Assembly (NCBI GenBank): GCA_002498985.1
Contig: DAJO01000054.1
Span: 1-30,856, forward strand
Length of the DNA: 30,856 bases
Source: Euryarchaeota archaeon UBA257
GTDB taxonomy: Archaea > Thermoplasmatota > Poseidoniia > Poseidoniales > Thalassarchaeaceae
Direction of reading: 5' to 3'
Part shown: in pieces, positions 24,770 through 30,856 of the stretch
Layout of the letters: each line of letters begins with the position of its first letter
Position numbering within the stretch: the first letter of the stretch is position 1
Position numbers and translations under genes: made by a program
The notes under the pieces: model-generated
Database searches by the model: none
What the model saw: only the letters and a program-made list of their open reading frames with translations
What the model was told of the DNA's origin: nothing

Positions 24770-27247
24770 TCACTCAAAACGAATTGTTTCAATCGAACCA
24801 CAGTGCGGACATGCCGTTCTAGCAATATCTACGCCTATTGGCATATCGACTTCAAACAATTTTCCGCAACTTGAACATGACTTCCTGACAGTACGGTTTT
24901 GTGATGGAGGTTCTGCTAATATTTCTGGTTCAGGTTCCGGTTCAGGTTCTAATCCAAAATCAGGTGCTTCAACAATATCAGATTCTGGAACTGATATTCC
25001 TGCAAGTGGATCTTCTGAAGGCTTCCAAACATTTTCAGGTTCTGCTGAAGATTCAAAATCATGTTGGATATCCTCTCTAGGCACTGCATCATCTTCTTCA
25101 AAGGCGGCAAGTAAATCATTAGCAGGGCTGCTAATTGGAGCAGATGTTGGTGGAGGCGAGGTACTGAGTAATTCAGATAATTCGGGGTCCATCTCTATTG
25201 AAGAAGTAGGACTTCCAGATGGAGGAGGAGTTGGTAAACCTGACATTCCTGACGAGTAGCCACCATATTGAGTGCCTGTATTTGTTTGTGAAAGGGGCGT
25301 TACTTGGTTGATTCCAGCACCACCCCACATTGCTTTCTGCTCTTCTAAAGATGGTGGCGACACGGTTTCCTGAACTTCTTTTTCGGCTTGCTCTGCCAAC
25401 ATTGTGGCGATTTTTCTATTTTCTAGAACTCTCATGGTTACTAATCCAATCAATGAAATTACTACTAAGAATGCAACTAATATCACAACAATGTTTAGCC
25501 AATCAATTCCAGCAGAACCAGGGTCCGCAGAAATTACAGTAACGAGAATTTCAGCTTCTGTAGTCAGTCCTTCATCGTTCTGAATAGTACAAACTACCCA
25601 ATAAATACCAGGTTCAGAAAAAGGATGGACTACGGTTGGGCCTACTCCTTCATTATCGTTAGAAGATATTCCATCTCCATCCGAATCAAAATCTCTATCA
25701 AAATCCCATTTATAGATTAGATTTGTTGACTCTGGGTCAGTTACTGGAACTGAAAAAGGATAAGCTTGGTTGACTACAACCTGTAAATCGGAAACAAACG
25801 ATGAATCAACACTGGGGGGAGTAAAGTCATACAAATTTATACTTGCAACATCTTCAGTGACCAATCCTGCTTTGTCTGTAACTCTAAGTGTGATTGTATG
25901 AAGGCCAGAAATATAAGATGAGTCAAAAGTATGACTGAAAGAGGTCGCTGAAGAATCAGTTCCAGAATAAGACTCAACTACTAGATCATCTACTAACCAC
26001 TCTACATCTGAAACCTCCCAGTTATCTGAGAATTGACCACTTAGAACAATATTTTCACCATATCCACGAGTAATGTCTGAGCTAATATCAATACTTGCAG
26101 AGGGGTTGGAAATGTCTCTAACTTCTATGTCTTTGAAAATAGTAGAACTTCTTGAATCACTGGATACTGCTGTAACCTTTAGAGTGAAATTTGTTGGAAC
26201 TGCCCAAGAAACCTCGATTGTGCTACCAGAGTAGTCATCAAATCCGTCACCATCAGTATCCCAGTTAATACTGGAGATTTGGTTAGAAAGATTTGGTGTA
26301 TTACTAGCATCGAGTGTTATGCTTGTGCCTACATCAACTACAGTCAACGATTCGGAATCGGTCAATGTAACTTGGACAATTGGTGTCAGGTAAGCTACCA
26401 CAGTTGTCGCCACTTCGCTTGTACCTGCGCCGCCAGCGCCTGCACGATTATCTACGATTAAGTATAGAGGAATTTCAGAATATATAGAAGAAGCTGACCA
26501 AACTGTGCTACCAGAACTGGTTACTGCAAGTAAATCTGCTTGATTAATTCTAGATGCTGCAACAGTACCGTTTGCCGCTGCAGATTCATATGAATTCTTT
26601 TGTTCCTCGGTCATCAAGAAAATATCAGGAGCACCTTCCATAGAAGTTACATCAACGGAAAGTTGACTTCCTTCATCTAAAGAGAAAGGACCTGCTATAA
26701 TTTCATGGTCATTTGTATCCAAACGAACTATAGTATCTATCAAAGAAAATGCCGGAGAAACTACCTGTTCAACATTCATTGCAACATTAGCTATACTTCC
26801 ACCTTGAGCACCCTGGCCATTATCTTGAGGATGGGCTAAATTATCAATTACCATGTACCAACGAGTTGACTGCCCTTCATCAGGAACTGTCCAATGCCAA
26901 GAACCCTGTCCAGAAAAGGATTCGAAGACAGAATCTTCTTCCCAAATCAAGTCCGTTCTGTAGTTTTGTTCATTCTGATAAGTTGTCCTTGCATTTGATG
27001 TAAACAATAAAATATCAATATCTTCGTCAGAGTCTATTTCAAATGAAAATGTAGTACCAGGAGTCAATACTTCTTGAAAATCTATAGTTACGCAAGATTG
27101 ATCTGATATCGCCCAACTTGCAGGCATCATGTCTAAATCTGCACTTGTACAGCCAATTATTCCCTTCGAATCAGCTGAAACTAAAGGACTTGCCAGAGAT
27201 AGAATAAGAACAATCAAAATGGCTGACGAGACTCTACGCATTACCAT
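24770..27247 (-). CDS. PKD/Ig-domain surface protein with membrane anchor and cytoplasmic zinc ribbon
   Basis: This 825-residue protein has a signal peptide (MVMRRVSSAILIVLILSLAS, cleavage near VSADS). Two N-terminal beta domains resemble PPC-type modules (DEDIDILLFTS and GAPDIFLMTEE segments). PKD-like domains follow, with SINWDTDGDGFDDYSGS and YKWDFDRDFDSDGDGISSND carrying Asp-rich, calcium-binding-like loops. There is one membrane helix (about 583-605), then a long Pro/Ser/Glu-rich cytoplasmic tail with an EPEPEPEPE run. The tail ends in a zinc ribbon: CSSC (C791, C794) and CPHC (C813, C816). The start could be the ATG at 27247 or at 27241; neither has a clear ribosome binding site. The function is unknown; transmembrane linking of a surface domain to a cytoplasmic partner is an inference. 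Confidence 0.87.
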   Translation of the reverse strand: MVMRRVSSAILIVLILSLASPLVSADSKGIIGCTSADLDMMPASWAISDQSCVTIDFQEVLTPGTTFSFEIDSDEDIDILLFTSNARTTYQNEQNYRTDLIWEEDSVFESFSGQGSWHWTVPDEGQSTRWYMVIDNLAHPQDNGQGAQGGSIANVAMNVEQVVSPAFSLIDTIVRLDTNDHEIIAGPFSLDEGSQLSVDVTSMEGAPDIFLMTEEQKNSYESAAANGTVAASRINQADLLAVTSSGSTVWSASSIYSEIPLYLIVDNRAGAGGAGTSEVATTVVAYLTPIVQVTLTDSESLTVVDVGTSITLDASNTPNLSNQISSINWDTDGDGFDDYSGSTIEVSWAVPTNFTLKVTAVSSDSRSSTIFKDIEVRDISNPSASIDISSDITRGYGENIVLSGQFSDNWEVSDVEWLVDDLVVESYSGTDSSATSFSHTFDSSYISGLHTITLRVTDKAGLVTEDVASINLYDFTPPSVDSSFVSDLQVVVNQAYPFSVPVTDPESTNLIYKWDFDRDFDSDGDGISSNDNEGVGPTVVHPFSEPGIYWVVCTIQNDEGLTTEAEILVTVISADPGSAGIDWLNIVVILVAFLVVISLIGLVTMRVLENRKIATMLAEQAEKEVQETVSPPSLEEQKAMWGGAGINQVTPLSQTNTGTQYGGYSSGMSGLPTPPPSGSPTSSIEMDPELSELLSTSPPPTSAPISSPANDLLAAFEEDDAVPREDIQHDFESSAEPENVWKPSEDPLAGISVPESDIVEAPDFGLEPEPEPEPEILAEPPSQNRTVRKSCSSCGKLFEVDMPIGVDIARTACPHCGSIETIRFE

Positions 27248-27308
27248 AGCGTGAACTTTCCCTTTTTGAATCGTATTGTAATTACGTGCAGAGTTGCATC
27301 ATCAATAA

Positions 27309-27569
27309 TTAGGGTTTTTTAGGTATTGGAGTCTTGGGGAACCAACGTAAAACAACAACATCTCCGATAGATTTAACCCAGTTCCAAGGAATTGCCACGT
27401 GGATTCTACCTTCGACCAAACTGGCTGGTGGATCTGAAACAAATAAGTGAGTACAAGACCATGATCCTGATTCTGCAGAAATTACAGTATCATGTACTGT
27501 CCCTAAGACTCTTCCATCAGGAATAATCACAGGAAGACCACGAACAGAACTCATGTCTAACTCGACCAT
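27309..27569 (-). CDS. PRC-barrel domain protein
   Basis: This 86-residue protein matches a single PRC-barrel: SVRGLPVIIPDGRVLGTVHD, then ISAESGSWSCTHLFVSD, then IPWNWVKSIGDVVVLRW. These small beta-barrels are common in archaea, where they are linked to ribosome maturation (RimM-like) or to cell-division proteins. It lies 50 bases downstream of ribosomal protein L15e on the same strand, which fits a housekeeping role. The start is either 27569 or the in-frame ATG at 27554; no ribosome binding site decides between them. The C-terminus ends in a basic TPIPKKP tail. Confidence 0.85.
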   Translation of the reverse strand: MVELDMSSVRGLPVIIPDGRVLGTVHDTVISAESGSWSCTHLFVSDPPASLVEGRIHVAIPWNWVKSIGDVVVLRWFPKTPIPKKP

Positions 27570-27576
27570 TGAATGC

Positions 27577-27589
27577 GAGCCGCAGGCTC
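27577..27589. repeat. Small GC-rich inverted repeat between L15e and PRC-barrel genes
   Basis: GAGCCGCAGGCTC forms a 5-base stem with a 3-base loop. A second, weaker stem (AGCC-GAA-GGTT on the minus strand) lies just before it at about 27602-27612. Together they could slow or process the transcript between the two genes. There is no T-run, so a classical terminator is not supported. Confidence 0.3.
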
Positions 27590-27619
27590 AAGTGAAATCA
27601 ACCTTCGGCTGAAACTTAC

Positions 27620-28204
27620 TTATTTACCACGGTTTTTGTTAGCATTTAGGCTAGGACGAAGTTTCTCAGCACCCTTACCCTTGTTGTACAAACCACGACC
27701 ACGCTTTCCAGCACTTGTCATACCGCGCATAGCACGTCCTTTCTGATGATTTTCAGTAATCCAGGACCATTGGCTATCTGCCATTACAACTGGATGATTT
27801 GGATCTAGAAGAATAACTTCGAAGAACTTATTCTTTCCATCTTCTCCAACCCAGTATGAGTTTAATACTCTTAGATTTGGATATCTGCGAGAAACACGCT
27901 CTTCTGCGATTCTCTGGATTGACTTAGCCATAGTAATTTTTGTTACACCAGCCTTTGATGGTTTACGCTTCATGTTGACTACACCTTTGCGAAGTCCACC
28001 ACGGCGAACACGAGTTCTACAAATTACAACACCTTGCTTAGCACGGTATCCAACACGTCGAGCTGCATCAATACGAGTAGGTTTGTCGATTCTTTGGAAG
28101 ACTGGTTGGTGGCGCCATTCTGCCATTCTACCTGTCCTATGACGAGGTTCCATGCTTTGCTTTGGATTCTTCCAAGCCGAACGTACGTACTTTGTTACTC
28201 CCAT
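27620..28204 (-). CDS. rpl15e: Large-subunit ribosomal protein L15e
   Basis: This 194-residue, strongly basic protein of the 50S subunit is found in archaea and eukaryotes and not in bacteria. It shows the family start MGVTKYVRSAWKNP, a central RIDAARRVGYRAKQGVVICR segment, RRGGLRKG, and the C-terminal ENHQKGRAMRGMTSAGKRGR block (quoted in part). The start is set at the ATG at 28204, six bases after GAGGG. An ATG two codons upstream touches that binding site, and a longer in-frame reading to 28285 lacks similarity to the family. Confidence 0.97.
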   Translation of the reverse strand: MGVTKYVRSAWKNPKQSMEPRHRTGRMAEWRHQPVFQRIDKPTRIDAARRVGYRAKQGVVICRTRVRRGGLRKGVVNMKRKPSKAGVTKITMAKSIQRIAEERVSRRYPNLRVLNSYWVGEDGKNKFFEVILLDPNHPVVMADSQWSWITENHQKGRAMRGMTSAGKRGRGLYNKGKGAEKLRPSLNANKNRGK

Positions 28205-28250
28205 ATTCATCCCTCGTAGCGAGTCGCCGACTTGCCATCCCTTTATGAGT

Positions 28251-28259
28251 CTATATCTA
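28251..28259 (-). promoter_or_regulatory. Candidate TATA box for rpl15e
   Basis: TAGATATAG on the minus strand is centred about 50 bases before the L15e start. A start site ~25 bases further would leave a short leader holding the GAGGG ribosome binding site. A second candidate, TATAATTG near 28293-28300, would give a longer leader. The rest of the 170-base gap (28205-28374) shows nothing else I can name. Confidence 0.3.
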
Positions 28260-28374
28260 AGACCTTGAACATGAAAACACATCAAAATCTATCAATTATA
28301 CCAATCCTTTTGTTCGAAAACACATTTCTTCCGTTTCATTTATATCATTAAGAACCCATTTAAAAAATGATTAT

Positions 28375-28767
28375 CTAAGGATAAATGACTGGGTATCCAT
28401 CTGATTTCCATCCATTGATACCTGTTTTCAATTCAATGATATTTTTGTACCCCATATCTATCAAAGTCTGAGCTGCATTTTCAGATCTATTTCCACTTCG
28501 ACAATAGAGTAGAATTAAATCATCCTTATCCTCGGGAAGATTTTCTTCGTTTTTTTCTAATTCATCATGAGGTATTAATGTAGCATTATCTATGTACCCA
28601 TCATCATTCCATTCTGAAAGCGTTCTAACATCTAATATAAAAGCAGATTTATTTTCTGTAATTTCTTGATTAAAAGTATCTGCGTCTACTCTGTCCCAAG
28701 TCGATGTATTAGATAAACAACCTGAAAATAAAACAACTAAAAAAATTGCATAAATCTTTTTTTTCAT
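28375..28767 (-). CDS. Rhodanese-domain lipoprotein
   Basis: This 130-residue exported protein has a lipoprotein signal: a basic N-terminus (MKKK), a hydrophobic core and an LFSGC lipobox with C17 as the lipidated residue. A single rhodanese domain follows (SAFILDVRTLSEW, then DGYIDNATLIPHDEL). Its active loop CRSGNRS supplies the persulfide-carrying C89, and INGWKSDGYPV closes the domain. It would transfer sulfane sulfur outside the membrane. The ATG at 28767 has AAAGGTGA five bases upstream. It is the third gene of a three-gene minus-strand sulfur operon, 22 bases after the dioxygenase gene. The catalytic loop is intact. Confidence 0.9.
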   Translation of the reverse strand: MKKKIYAIFLVVLFSGCLSNTSTWDRVDADTFNQEITENKSAFILDVRTLSEWNDDGYIDNATLIPHDELEKNEENLPEDKDDLILLYCRSGNRSENAAQTLIDMGYKNIIELKTGINGWKSDGYPVIYP

Positions 28768-28789
28768 ATATTTCACCTTTCACTTAATT

Positions 28790-29491
28790 TCAATTTGATT
28801 CTGAGCTTGTATCCGCAAAAATATTTGCTGGAATAGCGGTTTTTATTTTTGTAACTTCACCAAGATTTTCCCATTGCTTCTTTTGCCATGACAAATATTC
28901 TTCAAAATTATTAAAATTTAATACTGGATTGTTCAATCTGTTCCAACCCAAGCTTTTCATCTCTGTATTAGGGGGATCATGCCCTGAATAAACCATTAAA
29001 TTATCAGAAAAATTATCCAATAATTTTAACGATTTCCAATGTACTTCAGGGCGACCACTAGGTAGATCATCTCTACCTACCCCTGCTTCACCGGTAAATA
29101 GGAAATCTCCAGTGAATAAATTATCCCCCGCCCTAATTACCATTGAATCATTTGTGTGTCCAGGAGCAAAATAAAATGTTAAAACAGAATTTCCTAAAAT
29201 CAAACTTTCACCATTCTGAACATATTTACTAACTCCCAATGAAACAGTATTATTATACATCACATATTCACATCCTGTTTTTTCTCGTAAATCAAAACAT
29301 GCAGTCACATGATCGGCATGAGTGTGCGTTGCTATTGCGTAGATTAGATCCAAATCATTCTGTTGAATAAAATCTAAATCTTGTTCGTGTCTACCAAAAA
29401 CTGAGTCAATAATAGCAGCTTTTTTTGAGGATTTATCAATTAATAAATAGGTTTTAGCCCAAGAATCATTATGCAGAGTTTCAACTATCAT
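28790..29491 (-). CDS. ETHE1-like persulfide dioxygenase (metallo-beta-lactamase fold)
   Basis: This 233-residue protein probably oxidises glutathione- or other low-molecular-weight persulfide to sulfite with a mononuclear iron. The metal motif THTHADH gives H56, H58, D60 and H61; H112 (APGHTNDS), D129 (FTGDFLF) and H171 (YSGHDP) complete the site. The AIIDSVFGRHEQDLDFI and GVGRDDLPSG segments resemble ETHE1/Blh proteins rather than glyoxalase II. There is no separate rhodanese fusion; rhodaneses are encoded on both sides instead. The ATG at 29491 has AGGTGA four bases upstream. Euryarchaea often lack glutathione, so the natural thiol is unclear. A general hydrolase of the same fold is the alternative. 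Confidence 0.85.
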   Translation of the reverse strand: MIVETLHNDSWAKTYLLIDKSSKKAAIIDSVFGRHEQDLDFIQQNDLDLIYAIATHTHADHVTACFDLREKTGCEYVMYNNTVSLGVSKYVQNGESLILGNSVLTFYFAPGHTNDSMVIRAGDNLFTGDFLFTGEAGVGRDDLPSGRPEVHWKSLKLLDNFSDNLMVYSGHDPPNTEMKSLGWNRLNNPVLNFNNFEEYLSWQKKQWENLGEVTKIKTAIPANIFADTSSESN

Positions 29492-29514
29492 AATCTCACC
29501 TTATTAGCAAATTT

Positions 29515-29859
29515 CTAACTGGTTTTTCCCCCAGATTTTTTCCACGAATTAAATCCTCCTCTAAGGTTGAAAAGACGTTCGGAATTATATCCTTCAGACT
29601 TAAGTTTCTGAATAGCGATTTTTGATCTCGTTCCACCCATACAAGAGACTAACACATCAACATTTTCCGGAATCTTATTTTTGACACTAATTATACTAGA
29701 ATGTGGGTGTATTAGTTTAGTTCCTTTTATTTTTCCAAACTTTTTAACCTCAGCCAAAGACCGGACATCTACAATAAAAGGAGACCAACCTTCTTCCATA
29801 CGAGATTTTACTTCTGCTGCTGAAATATCATTACTGTTACGAAATATATTCCATACCAT
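29515..29859 (-). CDS. Single-domain cytoplasmic rhodanese
   Basis: This 114-residue protein has no signal peptide. It shows the rhodanese pattern ISAAEVKSRMEEGWSPFIVD, then VRSLAEV, then KLIHPHSSI. The active loop CMGGTRS has catalytic C73, and LRGGFNSWKKSGG ends the domain. It would carry or transfer sulfane sulfur inside the cell, likely for the dioxygenase encoded 23 bases downstream. The start is placed at the ATG at 29859: TTTAAATA is centred about 26 bases before it, so the message is probably leaderless, consistent with the lack of a ribosome binding site. An upstream TTG at 29880 would lie in the TATA box. Confidence 0.9.
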   Translation of the reverse strand: MVWNIFRNSNDISAAEVKSRMEEGWSPFIVDVRSLAEVKKFGKIKGTKLIHPHSSIISVKNKIPENVDVLVSCMGGTRSKIAIQKLKSEGYNSERLFNLRGGFNSWKKSGGKTS

Positions 29860-29925
29860 GATATTGCGAAAAGGTTTCAATATTTAAATATGTATATATT
29901 TATATATAGATAATTATATAAAAAC
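29860..29925. promoter_or_regulatory. Divergent promoter/operator region of the sulfur cassette
   Basis: This 66-base gap between divergent starts is almost pure A/T from 29880 on. It contains the palindrome ATATTTAAATAT (29880-29891), TATATATTTATATATA (29893-29908) and TTATATAAAAA (29914-29924). The first is well placed as TATA box for the minus-strand rhodanese; the second or third for the plus-strand regulator. Because the palindromes and both TATA elements overlap, binding of the ArsR-type protein here could switch both operons at once. This is inferred from layout. Confidence 0.6.
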
Positions 29926-30240
29926 ATGCTCAGTACCAAATTTATGACTATAGTGTTGCGGAATGATTTTCTATTGGAAGTTTGCGATAAAATCAAAGTT
30001 TTAGGCCACCCTTTAAGGATTAAAATCGTTGAATATTTAGAGAAAGGTGACGCATCCGTATCTGAGATAATGAAATCTGTAGATGTATCTCAACCAATTG
30101 CTAGTCAGCATTTACTTCTAATGAAAAGTAAAGGGATACTCTGTTCAAGACGAGATGGCAATGTAATTATTTATTCAATAAAGGATACCATGATTTTAGG
30201 TTTACTTTCTTGCTTACGAAAGAGTCAACAAAATTTCTAA
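29926..30240 (+). CDS. ArsR-family transcriptional regulator
   Basis: This 104-residue winged-helix repressor shows IKVLGHPLRIKIVEYLEKGD, then the recognition part VDVSQPIASQHLLLMKSKGI and the wing CSRRDGNVIIYSI. It has none of the classical metal motifs of ArsR (CVC). It has three cysteines: C20 in helix 1, C73 at the wing and C96 in the last helix. Helices 1 and 5 form the dimer interface in this family, so C20/C96 are candidates for a thiol or persulfide switch, by analogy with BigR/SqrR-type repressors. The start is ATG 29926 or ATG 29944; both fit different TATA candidates and neither has a ribosome binding site. It is transcribed away from the rhodanese operon. Confidence 0.9.
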   Translation: MLSTKFMTIVLRNDFLLEVCDKIKVLGHPLRIKIVEYLEKGDASVSEIMKSVDVSQPIASQHLLLMKSKGILCSRRDGNVIIYSIKDTMILGLLSCLRKSQQNF

Positions 30241-30255
30241 ATGGGTTAGGATCTA

Positions 30256-30789
30256 ATGGTTTTAAGACAAAATCTTCTCATTTTACTCTTGGTTTTATTG
30301 TTATCTTCGAGTACACTGGCTGATAATGATAGTGATGAAGAAGACGAAGATGATTCGAAAATTCTCGGAATTGACGCAGAAGATCTAGGGAATATTTCAT
30401 TATACCTTATGGTAGGTACATTAATCATTATTTTATGGAAACCTACATTTATTTGGTTAAGAAAAAATGGACCCGAACTTTTAGGTAAGGAACCAAGAGA
30501 TTTCAAACGTAAATTGGGCGTATTCAATAGAAGATTTATGAAAGTACACATCTGGTTAGGATTTGGTAGTGCAACGATGGGAACTATTCATGGATTTCTA
30601 CTTGAATGGCACTGGACATTATGGCTTGGCATGACCTGTGTTTGGATTCTTGTGTTCAGTGGATCAATGATGCAATGGAAATGGCCATCAAAAGAATTTA
30701 GAAAAGGAGCGCGTCTTCTACATCTCCAGAGGACATTATCGACCATTGCAATCATACTATTATTCATGGGACATAATATCTTGGATTAG
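30256..30789 (+). CDS. Four-helix membrane cytochrome-b-like protein
   Basis: This 177-residue protein has a signal-peptide-like N-terminus (1-22), an acidic exterior stretch (DNDSDEEDEDD) and four predicted membrane helices (about 47-68, 97-117, 121-140, 155-175). The two loops rich in Arg/Lys (69-96, 141-155) should be cytoplasmic. Histidines H98 and H112 on helix 2, and H156 and H173 on helix 4, lie at the inner and outer ends of their helices. Paired across the helices they would ligate two b haems, as in ferric-reductase/b561-like proteins. The family name is not certain. The gene follows the ArsR gene after 15 bases, with AGGATC just before the ATG, so the two form an operon. Confidence 0.8.
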   Translation: MVLRQNLLILLLVLLLSSSTLADNDSDEEDEDDSKILGIDAEDLGNISLYLMVGTLIIILWKPTFIWLRKNGPELLGKEPRDFKRKLGVFNRRFMKVHIWLGFGSATMGTIHGFLLEWHWTLWLGMTCVWILVFSGSMMQWKWPSKEFRKGARLLHLQRTLSTIAIILLFMGHNILD

Positions 30790-30830
30790 TATGTTTGTTT
30801 CAAGATTTTATGTTGTAGTTGATGATATTA

Positions 30831-30856
30831 TGGTCCGCGCTCCCGGACTTGAACCG
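30831..30856 (-). tRNA. 3' end of a tRNA gene, probably tRNA-Tyr (truncated by the right edge)
   Basis: The minus-strand reading gives T-loop TTCAAGT, the 3' T-stem CCGGG, the acceptor strand AGCGCGG, discriminator A and an encoded CCA ending at 30831. Only the last 26 bases are in the window. G72 implies C1 on the missing side; a C1-G72 pair with A73 is the identity set of archaeal tRNA-Tyr, so Tyr is the best guess, but the anticodon is not visible. It faces the cytochrome-like gene convergently. Confidence 0.75.

Noticed and set aside
24925..24960. Short tandem repeat coding for alternating Glu-Pro in the PKD-protein tail
   Set aside because: It is an in-frame low-complexity linker, too short and irregular to be a CRISPR or other repeat array.
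1..30856. CRISPR array, transposase, integrase, rRNA or complete mobile element
   Set aside because: No evenly spaced direct repeats, no transposase or recombinase motifs and no rRNA were seen on either strand.

Overview
This window reads as a piece of an archaeal chromosome, most likely a marine planktonic euryarchaeon of the Candidatus Poseidoniia type (Marine Group II or III). The evidence is an archaeal/eukaryotic-type ribosomal protein L15e, a complex I operon with a split NuoJ and no dehydrogenase subunits in view, GGAGGTGA-type ribosome binding sites 4-6 bases before starts, TATA-like promoters, and a run of very large secreted Ig-fold proteins. The exact lineage is an inference.

Region 1 (1-11.7 kb, minus strand) is a tightly packed respiratory complex I operon in the order nuoA-B-C-D-H-I-J1-J2-K-L-M-N. 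Most junctions are overlaps of 1-4 bases or gaps of about 10 bases. nuoN runs off the left edge. It encodes the quinone-reducing arm and the whole proton-pumping membrane arm; nuoE, nuoF and nuoG are not here. NuoH and NuoI carry large lineage-specific insertions, one at the expected quinone entrance and one between the two iron-sulfur motifs.

Region 2 (11.8-27.3 kb, minus strand) is a block of cell-surface genes: a NEW3/Ig-repeat membrane protein directly followed, after one TGA stop and in the same frame, by a TM2 domain; a 1488-residue membrane-anchored subtilisin-family protease with a cytoplasmic C4HC3 zinc finger; a small single-span protein; a giant secreted protein of about 1464 residues; a DoxX-like membrane protein; and a PKD-domain membrane protein ending in a cytoplasmic zinc ribbon. 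Palindromes with a CCCT...AGGG core sit just upstream of three of the transcription units (nuoA, the NEW3 protein, the protease).

Region 3 (27.3-28.2 kb, minus strand) is housekeeping: a PRC-barrel protein and ribosomal protein L15e.

Region 4 (28.4-30.8 kb) is a visibly more AT-rich divergent cassette. On the minus strand are a cytoplasmic rhodanese, an ETHE1-like persulfide dioxygenase and a rhodanese lipoprotein; on the plus strand are an ArsR-type regulator and a four-helix membrane cytochrome-like protein whose histidines would place one haem near each membrane face. Both promoters lie in about 65 bp of AT-only palindromes. This looks like a self-regulated sulfide/persulfide handling unit, and is the strongest candidate for an undescribed system in the window. 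It abuts the 3' end of a tRNA gene (probably tRNA-Tyr) cut by the right edge, so it may be a tRNA-associated island.
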